From NCBI GenBank assembly GCA_002964805.2, contig PUDQ02000008.1:1-64000 (forward strand): DNA of 64,000 bases, in the 5' to 3' direction. The DNA is from Trametes villosa (Eukaryota > Basidiomycota > Agaricomycetes > Polyporales > Polyporaceae). The position numbers were made by a program, and so were the translations under genes. Position 1 is the stretch's first letter; every line of letters begins with the position of its first letter. Below, one piece after another: positions 1 to 11,885 of the stretch. Under the pieces are notes generated by a model. The model was not told where the DNA came from. It saw nothing but the letters and a program-made list of their open reading frames with translations, and ran no database searches.

Positions 1-2547
1 AGGCTCAGTGTGTCCGTCATGCAAGCTCGATATGAAGAACGCCATCCATATTATTCGATTGACATGGGTAGCTACGTCTGCTTAGATCGCTGGAAAGACC
101 AGCTACGGGCGGGAGCGGCCGCCATGCGCGCCTGCAAAGAACACGAGAAGTCGCTCGACGAGATCCCTGGGCGTGCCGTCCTGCCCCAAGTATTGCATGG
201 CTCGCCCTCGTTGATGCTGAGCTGCTGGCTTACAGCCAGATTGCGACCAGGATTTCGTCCTCGGGGGCTCTCCACCGTCTCTACGCCCTCGTCCGCCTGG
301 CGCAGCGACGAACACGAGAGCGCCAGGGATGGCAAGCATCGTACGCCGTGGTGCTCTCAGCGCCTGTCCACGTTCACCCGGGACGACGACGCCGAGGCCC
401 CGTCGAAGCGCGACACGACGACGGCACTGCGCCAGCGCTCGTGCACGGTCGCGCCGAAGAACCCCAACCGCAACCTCCCTGACCCGCGTGCGCTTCGTGT
501 TGAGCGCCTCGGAGTCGGCGCTGGAGAGGAGCTCGTAGGACGCGGTCTTGGGCGGCTGAAGGATGCGGCGCTGGGATGCGGATATATGCGTGGAAATTGC
601 GTCTCTGTGCGTGCAGTACTGGCCGAGGCCGCCGTGCGGAGGCGAGGCCCACGTGAAAGTGGAGCGCGTTGGTTGCGGCATGCGAGTGTTGCCCCAGGAC
701 GAGCGGCAGTGTTGCGATGACCCCGGTCGTGACCCCGAGTCATGACTTTTCTTGACCGGCTTGACCGGTCATAACTGATCGTCAAGGTCAGCACGTGACT
801 GTCAATAAATAACGGTAAAGAGTGCGCACGCCGGCGATACTGTAGATGAGGTCCTAGTAGTAGCACATGTCCTTCGTACAGTAGCCGCGAAACGAGTTAA
901 TCTATTGGACTATCGTAGGACGAGCAAATTAGCATATAATGCAAACATTCTAGGCGAAAACGGTGTCTACAAGGAGTCAGGGACTGGGGCGGCATCCTGC
1001 TCCATCAGTACTTTTGCATATCTCTGACGCTCTGGCGCGTCTGACTGCGAATCTGTCAGACAACTCAGACTTATCAGAGATACCAGATATTTCAGAGATG
1101 ACATACTTCGGAATTTTGGTAGCAAAGTCGCTGTAGCTTTATTTGCATACACCTATGTACTCCCTGCTCACAAGAGAGAGTGACAGTGCCATTCTATAGA
1201 GCGTACTTGCTCTTTAAGTTATGGCGGAGAAGGGGCGCTTAACAGTCCCCCTAGGCGCTTCATACTTCACTTCTGCGCCGAAATCGCTCCTCGGCGCCTA
1301 TGTAGGTTTCCTCTTGCCACGTCGTGGTGTCGCCTCCTTTTGCTTGTTCTCTTCACCTGTCTTGGCCCGTTTTCCCCACCCCGCTCACTGTGTATGCATT
1401 GGGTCTTTCACCTCGCTCGGCATGCTTAGTTCAGCGCTCTCGTGGCTCCTTGCCATCTTTCTAGCTTTCTAGGCGACTTGACAACGACCGAGAAATTTTC
1501 GCTCTTGGGTACCTTACATGGCGGCTCATAGGATGCTTCTGGCTTCTCTTGTTCCAGGTAAGCTCTCTTCAATCATACAGTCTCTCTGTTGCGTTTTTTT
1601 CGCACTGTTGAAGACGTCGGAGTGCGCTCCATCGGGCTAGCGGTTACCCGCGCCGGCCAGCACACCATCTCCTGCTTCCATCGGCTTAAAACTGTTCCCC
1701 CTGCTCGTGCTCGTGCACTGTGTTCTATCACGGTGCAGTTCATTATGCAACGAACGGCCTAGGCCTATCACAAGGCCCTCCCCTCTGCATACTCCCGGCT
1801 GACAGGCTCTACCTCCTCGGTTTCTCCAACCCCTAAAGACCGACACTATCCTCTGCTCACTATTCCGCCTCCCGCAAGCCCATCGCCTCTCGTCGTGGGA
1901 GATTGCACAGCATGGCAAGGGTTCGGCGACAAACGTCCACCTTTCCTCGTCCTCCAGCATGCAGTTCGACATGCGCGCGCTTGCGCTCGTCTCCTTCCGC
2001 GAGCGCATCGTGCTCCTGCTCTAGCCGCTCCTCCACGCGTGCCTCGCAATGTCCACAGCGCCCCGTCTCGCTCTCACTCACCGCCCCACCCTTACAGCCG
2101 ATGGCAGGCAAGGCTACAACCGTGCGCCTCCTCCGTGCGATGCATGCGCACCTCACGACACCGCCCCACACGCGGGTCCGCCCGGCTCACGACCGGCGCG
2201 TCGTCTTTCCTCTCCACGGGGCTCCCGCACAACCGTTGCGGGCGCATTGGCGCGCGCGGCTCGACGGCGAGCGGCGCAACAGGCGAGGGTGGGGGCAGAG
2301 CCCGATGCGCGTGGTTGGTGGCGCTTGCGCGAGGATGTCGAGGAGGACGAGTGGTGCATTGGTACGGGCGGTGGGGGCTCGACGCGGGGTGGGAGGAGGA
2401 GGGGGACTATGAGTAGGAGTTCTGAGGGCTGTATCGTACCAGGATCTATGTAAGCAGGTGTATACGTCGCTCGAGGGGCTGTAAGAAGCTATGTGATGAA
2501 TGTATTGCTTGGGATACGCGGAATATACAACATTTCGAAGCCCATTT
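1..2547. other. No supported gene; GC-rich flank
   Basis: Several overlapping open frames exist in this stretch on both strands, but none shows a recognisable domain or a convincing splice structure. The first ~250 bases read on the plus strand as a fairly ordinary polypeptide and could be the 3' end of a gene entering from the left; I cannot name it. Bases about 1020-1110 contain a cluster of TCTGA/TCAGA words resembling those at 2548-2720. Confidence 0.4.
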
Positions 2548-2722
2548 ATGCCGCTCTGACATGTCTGACCGCTGACCAATATCTGACCGGGTCTGACCGT
2601 ACAAAGGCCCCCACATCTGGTCGTCGAAAAATCCCATTTTGGTGTTTGAACGTCTGACCGGTCTGACAAGGTCTGAATCAGGTCTGACGGCGTCTGAAAG
2701 GTCTGTGTCAGACCTTTTCAGA
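2548..2722. repeat. TCTGAC-rich repeat block, likely hAT subterminal region
   Basis: The hexamer TCTGAC recurs many times in this short stretch, often as GTCTGACCGG-like words, ending just beside the stop codon of the hAT transposase gene. hAT transposases are known to bind short repeated subterminal motifs, so this is probably the 3' subterminal region of that element. No matching block is obvious beyond the 5' end of the transposase gene (5.8-6.1 kb), although a weaker cluster of similar words lies at about 1020-1110. Confidence 0.5.
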
Positions 2723-5700
2723 ACTTTGCAGAAATACTGATGTCGTATGTAGTCAGCTCCTTTCCGAGATTCCCAACGCTATAATGCCAGAAGGAAGTCA
2801 GCGGGTTCGAATTGGAAGTGCCGGGAGCAGTCTCGAGGCTAATCGACGCCGGATACTCGAACAACCACTTCAACTCGTACGAGGCAGCCCCCCGAGGAAC
2901 AGGTAAACCCGAACGGGGAGGCCCGGTGCTGCCGGCTGGTGCGGGAGGTTGTAGGACGTCGGCGAGGCCATCTTCACGGGTGGACGAGTCCTCAGCACTC
3001 GTAGCGCGGTCCTCGGCGACGAGCTCAAAGAGCTCAGCTGCGACTGCATGGAAGGTTGTAGCTTCCGAGTCAAGAACCGGGTCGGGAGTGGGCTCGACAG
3101 CCTCGACAGAGATGGTGGCGTCCGAGTTGCTTGCGAGGGAACCAGGGACTGGCAGTGGGGGTAGAGAAGCAGTGGCGACGACAGGGGTGGGAGCGTTGCT
3201 ACTAGATGCGGCAGGCGTGTCCGAACAGCCCGGGTGTGCGTTGAACTCGCGATGCTGCTCTTGACGTCCCGATCCATAGGTGCGGTTGATGTCCGACTTG
3301 ACGAGGACAATCCTGCGGGACTTCTCGACCCCGAGACGGTTGCGGAGCTTCGTCTGGATGATGCCGAGCAGGCTGAACAATCTCTCGACGCCTGCGGAGT
3401 TCGGGACGATCGCAAAGAGACGGAGCGCGAACTTGACGAGCGCGTTCGCACCTCCAGAATCCTGAGTATCAATCCCGCGCCAGACGTCGATTAGGTTGAC
3501 AGCTTTCCCCTGGAATGTTATGCAAATTTAGAGCAAAATGAGGCGCATGACGAGGGAGACTTACAGCGCTATCAGCTAGACCCTGGAGCAAATCCAAGCC
3601 CATGCCATCGCGAGACCACTCCCCGACCTCATTGAGATAACCGAGGAAGGCCGAGTGAAGCGCATTATCGGCCGGTTGCTGCATAGTTCGCTCGTAGCAC
3701 CGCTTCAGCATCTGCCACAGGCCTTGACGCGTGAACAGGGGGTTGTTCTTGCGGAGAGGGATGAGACGCAGGTAAGGGTTGAGCACGATGGCGAGGAGAT
3801 AGAGGTCGCGCTCGATTCCGGCGTTCTTCCATCGCATCTCGAGGCTTCGGTGCATGATTGAGCGCACAGTGTCGTCGAAGCGTTCCGTGTCGCTGTAGAC
3901 CAGAAAGAGTGTACCCAGAGTGGTAAGAACAATGTCGAGGCGCGCGTTGTCTCCCTGAGTGGCGTTCGCGGCGATTGCGAGCGGCTCGAGGTGCGAGCGT
4001 GCCCTAGTTGACAGTCAATAAATCGTCCACTGATACAGGGCAATATTGACGTACTCGCGGAGGTTTGCCCAGAAGAGCGGCTGCTCGATCTGTTCGAGGA
4101 GCTCGCGGGCCTTGTCGACTTGAGCACGTTCCCTCCCTGCGCAGACCAACAGCCTCGATTTGGCGTTGACAGCGCAGACGCGCATCGCCATCTCGACTTC
4201 GAGGAGCCGACTGGCCGAGAGGTAGTGGGCGGTCCAGCGTGTAGGTGCAGGTCGGATCAACGCCCGTATACGGCCGTACTGCCGCATTTGCTCTTCCCGG
4301 AGCACCGCTAAAGCACCCGAATGGTTGTTGAACCATTTGATGAGCTCGAGAGCGACATCGAGGACCGAGATCACCGGGGTTTTGGCCTTGAGGTAGTCGC
4401 CCACCACCAAGCGAACCTGATAGCAAGTCAGCATGAGCACACTACAGAGTATAAACCTAGCAAACGAGACGTACCTGGTGAGACCAACAGTGGGGAGTTG
4501 CTAGGTCGGGTCGCTTCTCGCGCAGAAGCCGGCGCATTTTGTTGCAGTCGCCGCCGCCGTCGGTACACCACGCGGCCAGGATGATCTTGAGCACTTCCTC
4601 GCAGAACTTGATCTCCGCCTCGACGATTTTGAGCAGATTTTCCGCAGTCTTCGCCTGCTCGCTGACGTCGTGTGAGTGCAAAATGTGTGGCTATGATCAT
4701 ATCTCAGGTGTCAGTCAAGGAAGCATAGAGAGACGATCTTACTCACCTCATACTCTGCGTTCACCATGGAAGCAATGATCGACGCCTTCGTGATGGTCTT
4801 CCACCCGTCCGACTGGCCTGTCCCGTAGCGTCCCTGCAGATGGGTCTTCATGCTCTCAAGCACGCGGCCTGCTTCCTCATCGAGAATGCGACCGCCGAGC
4901 GTGTACCGGCTTGGCGTCGGAGCTCCGGGGATCCACTTGCGAAAGAAATGCTGCCAGTAGGGAAGCTCCGCCAAGCGAAACGCGCAGTTCCCGGAGAGCA
5001 GGAGCTTGCAGAAGTCAGTCTGATACTCTTCTCTGAGCGCCGGAGGGAACTGAAGTGGATCCTCATCGATGCCGAGGTAGGTGGTGTAGACAGACTCAGA
5101 AAGCCGCCGCTTGCCTAGCGTGCTGGATCCGGGACCAGAAGACGTCGAGGAGGTGGAGAGGCTGCTGCGAAGGGGTGTCGCCGGCTGAGCACCATGCGGG
5201 AGTAGCTGCGTGTCCGTCCGTGCGAGCCGTCCGCCGCCGACAGGGGTCCCGCGTGGGGTGGCAGATCGAGGTGTGGTATTGCCTGACAGAGAAACCCGAT
5301 TGGCAGGGAAAGGTGAGCGTCCCGCCGAGCTGGGACAGTTCTCCTTGTCACGGCCCTTCGACTTCGATGGATATCGATGCTCCTTCAGAAGGGCGGCGTG
5401 AGAATTGACGTCGTCCGTGACAGACTTGCAGACCACAAGATGCTTGATAAGGACCTCGAGCTTCGAAACTACTGGTTTGGGCTGCGCAGTAGTCGGGTTC
5501 GCGAGGACTTATGGTGTCACACCCGTAACATTAGACTTCCGGTGGAGGATGTATCATAACGTTGCATACGCACTCTCATTTTGGATAGTTTCTGGCGTGC
5601 GCACGACGTTGAGCTCCCGGGCGGTGTACCGTCGGTTTTCTTCCTGCAATGTTGACTCGACCTGGACTTCGAGGCACCTCTTGCACCAACGGTTCCAGTG

Positions 5701-5796
5701 AGTTTTGTTGTTGCCGGGTCGACTGCCATTCCCGAGGAAGAAGCTCTTGATCCACTCGTCATTACCGAGTTTGTTGTCGAGAGCGGGCAGATGCAT
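2718..5796 (-). CDS. hAT-family transposase (multi-exon)
   Basis: This is a transposase of the hAT superfamily, which cuts and pastes its own element in the nucleus. The first exon, starting at the ATG at 5796, carries a WCKRCLE zinc-finger-like motif. After an intron (donor GTGCGTATG) comes a Ser/Pro-rich linker, then a DUF659-like core (SDGWKTITKASII, HDVSEQAKTAENLL, CWSHQVRLVVGDYL, PTRWTAHYLSASRLLE), and finally the C-terminal hAT dimerisation region with FAIVPNSAGVERLFSLLG. An acidic low-complexity tail follows to the stop at 2718. At least five introns are needed. Most are about 55 nt, but one junction near 4000 needs a 27-nt intron (GTGGAC..CTAG) to keep frame, so either that is exceptionally short or the gene carries a frameshift there. 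The family call is firm; whether the copy is functional is open. Confidence 0.85.
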
Positions 5797-6335
5797 GGTA
5801 CGAGATCTCGAGAGGAGTGATACAAGGGGGAGAGTGCGATTCTATGATTTGGTATCCCCCGACGACTACAAGTACCTGGGGGACACCCGCCGCCCTTCGC
5901 CAAGTTCGCCCTGCCGCCCTGCCGCCCCGCCCGCCTCAACGCTCATGCAAACCCACAGTGACGAGGGCGGCGCCAGGCGCTCCTTCCGACCCTCGGGTAC
6001 CTCGGAGTCATCACGTGCTGACTGTTAACTCGCGGTCGTGACACGCGTCATGGCTCAACCAAGTCGAATTTGGGTTTTCGGCCATGACCTTAACCCTGAC
6101 TCCCCCCAACACTGACGAGCGGTGCCTACAGCGGAATTCATATCGATAGACCGTTCAAATTCTACGCTGCTCAGAGATCTGTGGGGCGATCCGCCCCAAA
6201 ACGGCAGGCAGCTCCACCGGTGCCCGACTCGCGCCACTGGGCGGCGCGCATGGGCGCCCGAGCTTGGGGGTCTCGAAGCTTGACGGGCGTGCCAGTGGAT
6301 GGCAAGCCTCTCGTCCCGACTGCCATTAGCCTACC
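5797..6335. other. Intergenic, between two transposase genes
   Basis: No gene is visible. The stretch must contain the hAT 5' end and the left end of the Tc1/mariner-type element, but I could not pair terminal inverted repeats for either. The sequence GTCAGCACGTGA, read on the minus strand near 6015-6026, recurs at 786-797 on the plus strand. Confidence 0.4.
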
Positions 6336-7542
6336 ATGGGTAACCGTCGCCACATCTCCCCCGCTGTCAAAGAGATGATTGTATCTCTTGCGGTGAGAAG
6401 ATACTCGACTTCCGAGATTGCCGACATCCTCCTAGTGTCTCCGCGCACCGCGCGTCGCGTTCTGAGCTTAGTGTCCCGAACGGGATGTGTTGTCCAGACG
6501 CCGATGCAACCAGGTCGTCCCCGACTGTTGAATGGGCTACACGCTGCGGTGAATCATACAGCTACTGGAGGCTCTATTTTTGTATGCTGATTCGACGAAT
6601 GGTAGTTTCTTGAGGGCTGTATTGAGCGTACCCCAGACATAGAGCTCCCCGAGTTGAAGGAAGAGCTATTCGAGCAGTGCGGTGTTGATGTGTCCACCGC
6701 GACCATCGCGCGCACGCTGTGTCGCCGCGGATTTACACGCAAAAAGGTAGCTTTGAACCGCACACCCCCCGAGAGGAGGCTCTCTGATGTCTACATGCTA
6801 CGAGGTTACGCGCGTGGCCCTGGAACGAAACGAGGATGTGCGCGATGCATTCTTGATGAGTGTTGGACAGGACTACCGCCCCGAGCAACTTGTCTTTGTC
6901 GACGAGTCAGCATTCAACCGAAATACGACAAGGCGAGCAATGGCCTGGGCTCCGATGAACTCGCGTGCACGCTGGCGAGATTTCTTTGTCCGTGGGCAAC
7001 GGTGCGGTCAAATCACTGACAGATTATTTGGACGGACTATTGAGCGACGGGTACCTTCAGATATTCCATCCTGCCCGCAATCTCCCTAGACGGCGTCATC
7101 CACCTCGACATCCAGGAGCGTGCGTACAACGGAGCCCTTTTCCGGGAATTCATTGATGGGCTTCTTGATGTCATGAATCCCTTCCCGGCCGCGAACTCGG
7201 TGATCGTGATGGACAATGCCAGTATACATCATGTAGAAGGCATCCGAGAGCTCATTGAGGCACGGTACGTGCACCATCTTCTGTGGCGAGCATGGTAGGC
7301 ATTCTGAAGTAGAATACAGTGGTATGCGCTTACAGTACCTGCCTCCCTATTCGCCCGACTTCAACCCGATAGAGGAGGCGTTCTCGGCCATGAAGAGATG
7401 GATCCGCAGCAATCGCGACTTCGTGCGTGGGGAGACACTCGGAGACTTGAGCGGAGACCCTTATTCCATACTCTGGGAAGCCGTCTTTGCTACGATGACA
7501 CCTGACAATGCAGTAGGCTGGTTCCGAGATTGTGGGTATTGA
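6336..7542 (+). CDS. Tc1/mariner-IS630-like DDE transposase, 5 exons
   Basis: This is a DDE endonuclease that would catalyse cut-and-paste transposition. Splicing exons 6336-6548, 6606-6746, 6805-7001, 7061-7264 and 7320-7542 gives an unbroken 325-aa protein; the four introns are 57, 58, 59 and 55 nt. The N-terminal part holds a helix-turn-helix region (HISPAVKEMIVSLAVRRYST, TARRVLSL). The catalytic acidic residues are seen as VDESAFNR (about D151), VIVMDNASIHH (about D235) and YSPDFNPIEEAF (about E270), so the last two are separated by 34 residues, the DD34E spacing of the Tc1/mariner superfamily. Length fits the family. No terminal repeats were found. The intact reading frame across four introns suggests recent activity or selection. 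Confidence 0.9.
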
Positions 7543-7826
7543 GCCAGCAGATGATAAACCAAACGCGAATGTTGTAGTTATAGTACTAATACACACAATC
7601 AGATCTACATGACGGAAGGTGATAGTCTAGGCAATACAGCAGGTGAAGACGGACAACTACAGTAATACACCGGAGAACAGCAGAATATGACGCCACTGGG
7701 TACTATAAAACATAACTTACACAACAGTACAGCAGAGGACGAGAGGATGAACAAAGCATAGCAGTACAAAAACGGAAGACGATAAGAGATATACAGTGAC
7801 TTGCCATGAATGAAGCCTATCAGGCT

Positions 7827-8122
7827 CTAGTCGCTGCCCCATGGGTCCTCGGAAGACGGCGAGGACGGAGAGGGAGAGGGAGAGATAGGCGGAGATTGAG
7901 CGAGAGGTGGGAAGACGCCGGAAGCCTCGGGGATGCTTGCAGGCGCCGTGCAAGGACGCCGTGCCGCCAAATCATTTGCAGCCAGAAGCATGTTGAAGGC
8001 TACGTCGAACGGCATATCGCAGCTGTCCATGAGCGTGTTGACATCGAGATCCCGAAGCGTGTGAAGATAACGGTAACCGCAATCATGGAGAACGGGGAGG
8101 AAGCGGAGAACGCCTAGCTCGT
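7827..8122 (-). pseudogene. SAM-like C-terminal gene fragment cut at the KDZ left end
   Basis: Read on the minus strand, this frame gives a helical segment (LLHELGVLRFLPVLHDCGYR, then LRDLDVNTLMDSCDMPFDVA) that resembles a SAM-type helical bundle, followed by a Ser/Pro-rich tail and a stop at 7827. The frame closes upstream with a stop at about 8124-8132, almost exactly where the KDZ terminal repeat begins. It therefore looks like the last exon of a gene whose upstream part is missing here. I searched the minus strand just beyond the right KDZ end (21.72-22.0 kb) and did not see an obvious matching N-terminal part. The domain assignment is tentative. Confidence 0.35.
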
Positions 8123-8132
8123 GAAGTAGTTT

Positions 8133-8189
8133 TTAGTTTGATTAATCTATGCCCATCTTATCATGAGAATCCCTGATTAAACCACCCAT
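8133..8189 (+). repeat. Left terminal inverted repeat of KDZ element
   Basis: Begins TTAGTTTGATTAATCTATG and ends in ACCACCCAT. It aligns with the reverse complement of 21662-21716, with identical blocks TTAGTTTG, ATCATG, AATCC and GATTAA. Two one-base gaps account for the length difference. Confidence 0.85.
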
Positions 8190-8410
8190 TAAGGCCTGTG
8201 TGTGTCTGAGTCTACGAAGAAGGAGTCCGCTAATCTGACCAGCTAATCCACGCCTTGCCCGTGGATTAGAGTCCTACAAACCAGATACTCGCCGCTTAAT
8301 CACCCTTAGCACCGATTCAGTACGGATTAGTACACAGATTTTAGTCCGATTAGTGCACAGATTGATTCAGCTCTACGAGGCCTCCCCATTGTAATCTACG
8401 CTAATCCTAC
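8190..8410. repeat. Left subterminal CTAATC/GATTAG repeats
   Basis: The words CTAATC, CTTAATC and GATTAG occur about nine times in this 220-bp non-coding stretch. A direct repeat GATTAG-T-(A/G)-CACAGATT appears twice at about 8325-8363. The segment around GATTTTAGTCCGATTAG matches the reverse complement of 21518-21545, so inverted similarity extends well inside the terminal repeats. Such arrays are plausible transposase-binding sites. Confidence 0.65.
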
Positions 8411-8452
8411 AATGATCCCGCTAGCGAAGCGTACATTGTACCATGGTCAACA

Positions 8453-11400
8453 TTACCGCCCCTTACGCCCCCTTGTACCAGCGGTAGCTCGCTTATTCTC
8501 CGTGCTCTTGCGCGTGGCGGGCCTGGAAGCCGCCTCCTTTGCGGCGCGCGTCTGTCGCGTTTCGCGTGCTTCGCCGCTGGGTACTGGGGCGGACCTGCGA
8601 GTACTGTAGTGCGATTGTTGTTAGTCATAGAAACAGCAATCAGATCACTTGTACTCACCGTTTGATGGACGGCCCTCCCTCTTGCTCGCCGTTGGCCTGG
8701 CGTTTCGAGCCTCGCTGTGGCGCGCTAGCAGCCGGCTGCTTCCTTGAGCGCGTGCGCGAGGTCGACGGGGCGTCATCGACGTCGACGGACCCCTCGGGCT
8801 CGGCTACCGCGGCACGTCGCCCTTGCGCCCTAGCTGTAGGCCCCCCACGCTTCCGAGACGCTGGGCCGACGTGGGTGACGGGTGCCTCTTCGTCCTCGGA
8901 CTCCTCCGCACCCTCCTCTTCAACCTCCTCCGCCTCCTCGGACTCCTCCGCGCCCTCCTCTTCGACCTCCTCCGCCTTCTCGGACCCCTCCACACTGTCC
9001 TCTGCGACGTCCTCCTCTTCCACAGCTTCGTCCTCTGCGACCCCCGGCTCCTCCGCGGCTTCCTCCTCGACGACCTCCTCCTCGGACTCGGGTAGAGCGG
9101 CGCGCCGCACTCGCGCCCTCGACGCAGCCCCCCGACGCTTACGAGACGGCGGACCGACGCGGGTCACGACGGGGGCCGCCTCCTCCTCGGACCCCTCCGC
9201 GCCCTCCTCCTCTGCGACATCGTCCTCGATGACCGGGGGCTCCTCCCCCTTCTCCTCCTCCTTCTCCTCCTCCTCCTTCTCCTCCTTCTCCTCCTCCTCC
9301 TCCTCCTTACCCTCCTTCTCCTCCTCGGCAGCACGTGGGTTCTGCCCGCCCTCCCCCGCGGTCTCGCGGGCCTCCGTCGTCTCGGCAGCAGTCAGCGGCG
9401 GCGCGCGATTCGACGGACCACCGCGCCACCGGCTTGAGCCAGCGTCCTCGTCGTCTTCTGTCTCGACGGTGGTCACCCGCCGCGGCCGGCTCGACGACCC
9501 ACCGCCCGACTGGTGGGGCGCGACGGAGGTAGGCTTGACCTGCGGCTCGTCCGCGTCGCCTGGGTCGCCGGCGGTGGCGCGCCGCTCGTGGCTCGGGCCG
9601 GCGGTGGCGGCGGTTGAAGGCCTGTCTCTGACGGTCTGCTCGTCCGCGGACGGGGGTTCGCCAGGCGTGTTCACACCCACGACGCGCGTAGGCTCTTCGT
9701 GAGGAGGCACGCTGCCTGCGTCCGATCGCAATTGATCGACCTCGGCACTACCTTCGCGCAGAACCGTACCGTCGGCCCCGCTCTCCACCGAGGCCCGCAG
9801 AGTCTCCCAGCCCGGCAAGACCGGGTCTTCAGGGATTGGCGCTAAGCCCGGCGTGGCGGCTGCTCCGGCGGGTTTGGCGGGACGAAGAGGGCGGCGTCTA
9901 GGGGGTTGACGAGGAGTCTCGTTCGTGCTTGGCATAGCCGCAGCGAGCGGCGTGGCGGAAGCGGCACGAGAGTGGGCCCGTGACGGGGTGGCTGAGACGG
10001 GGTGGCTACTGACCACGGCAGCGGAACCTTCCGACGCCGGCGTGCGCTTGCTCGGCGAATGATAAACAACCTTGACGTGCCGGCGAGGTGTGCTCGGGCC
10101 GACGGACATGGAGGGACCTGGCGCGCTGCTGTGCTCGGTAGTCGGCTCCTGCCATGCAAAGGCGTCCGACGCGTCTTGCGCTTCGTAGAGCCGCACGTAC
10201 AGCACAGGTAGCACATGTACGGGTAACCCCGAAGGATCCTCGATCCGCGCGTTGCGCCAAGCCCCAGGTATGTACGCGTCGGGTCTGTCTTGAATGACGC
10301 CCCAAGAGAAGCCGGTGCCTTGCCCGTCGGGGTCTACAAAGGCTAGACGGACGTTAGTACGAGCACGCGCACAACATAGAGCAACGTACCCCAGAGCGCG
10401 GCATACCAAGCATTCAAGACCTCACGCGCTTGCACCATACTCCAGTCGGCGTCGAACTCGGGTAGCAGCGGCCGGCCGCGCGAGTCGTACTCCAGACGAG
10501 AGTCGCGTCGAGTGGGGTTGGGAGCTGAGTTGAGTGGGTTAGTACTTGCACCACGACTCGAAGCAAGCTACTTACGTAGGGCAACGTCGAGATACCGCCG
10601 CCAGCGGTCTATCTCATTCTCAGAAGGGCCCCCTTCGAAATCACTGAACGATACGACATCGTCGCGCAGGCGGATGGTGAACCTGCGGGCGTGTTAGTTC
10701 CTCAACCCGAACGCTGGCAGGCAAGCGACGTACTGGTCGTCTTCTATCACTCCCGTCGCGTTGCGGAAGGCCAGGCGGAGATGTATGACGGCCGCGCCGA
10801 TCTGGTCGTGGGCGAAACCGACGAAACCGCGCAGATGTTGGGCCAGAACGTCGGCGAAACCCTCTTGATTCCTGTACATACGTTAGCTCTTGTGCGGCGT
10901 AGACAATATATATGGTACTTACTCGAGGTATGCCGCGGGATCCGTCAGGCGGCTGTCCTTCGCCTCCTGGGCCTTCGAAATCCATTCGGCCTGTTCTTCA
11001 GCAGTTAGGGCGCGGAACAGCTCGGCCTTGGCCTGCTGGCGCGCTCCGATAGTTCCTCCCAGCTCCTCGCGGCGGCGCTCGACCTGATCCTTGTGAGCGG
11101 CCGCCCACAGATTGGAGGCCGCCGGAGCGCGCGTCTTGAGGTTCTTCAGGAGAGGAGCCAGCTCGTGCTTGGATCGCGGCGGCTTGCCATCTCCATCGGC
11201 GAGTGGCTCATCTTTGACATCACCCTCCGCGTCATCGCGTGCGAGCTTCTCCTGCTTGCGACGTGCGGCCATCCGGTTCTTGAACCATATATGAATGCGC
11301 TGTGTATTCCGTGTTAGTGGGGAAAGAGGGTGAGCGCGGTGATTAGCTAACCTCTTCCATGTCGCCGTCGGTCTCGCCTTCGAAGGTGAAGTGCTTGAGG

Positions 11401-11885
11401 CATTCCGTGGCTATTTGCGTCTCGCGCGTCGTACGCGCCTCGACGTTGTCGAACGCGCAGATTTCATCGAGGAACTTTGTAAGCCACGCCGCGGCGTCGC
11501 GGCCTTCAGTGCGCCACTCAAAGCGGGCAGCGCGGGAGCCACGGGCGGGTCCAGTGTGAGGTAGCGCTGCACGCTTCTTGTGCGGTTTGCGCGCGCGGGG
11601 TATGTTCTCCTCGTCGGACTCATCGGGTGGCGTGTCGACCGCGCGCTCCTTGCCCTTCGACTTCTTCCGTGGCTGAGGTACCTCGTCGTCCTCCTCCTCA
11701 GGCGCGTGCGCGCGCTTCTTGGACTTCTTGGCTGTCTCGGGACTGGGGGTATCAGGCGTTTTTTCCTCCGCCTCTGTCGGGCCTGAATCGCGCTTCTTCA
11801 GCCTGGAGGTTCGTGGCTGGGAGGCGTCATCTTCGTCTTCGATGTCGGAGGAGTTGACAATCGGTCGGCGTCGCGGCTTGGACAT
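8453..11885 (-). CDS. KDZ-borne acidic protein with homeodomain/HMG-like features
   Basis: Seven exons (11352-11885, 10923-11299, 10734-10871, 10576-10682, 10390-10524, 8659-10342, 8453-8603) give an unbroken 1041-aa protein. The N-terminus is charged and Lys/Arg-rich with nuclear-localisation-like runs (KKSKKRAH, RKKSKGKE). The exon 1/2 junction creates RIHIWFKNRMAARRKQ, like the recognition helix of homeodomains. Exon 2 then has an HMG-box-like stretch (SNLWAAAHKDQVERRREE through ALTAEEQAEWISKAQE). The middle exons are ordinary globular sequence (FADVLAQHLRGFVGFAHDQI). The last third is low complexity with long Glu runs (coding strand of 9000-9330) alternating with repeated RRVGPPSRKR-type segments, and a basic tail. 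A chromatin or DNA-bound partner of the transposase is the simplest inference. I recognise no named family, and the domain resemblances are weak. Confidence 0.7.

Noticed and set aside
8539..9702. Long plus-strand open frame rich in Ser, opposite the acidic KDZ protein
   Set aside because: It is the mirror of the Glu-rich coding strand (GAG read backwards gives CTC/TCC-type codons); the minus-strand gene has spliced exons on both sides.
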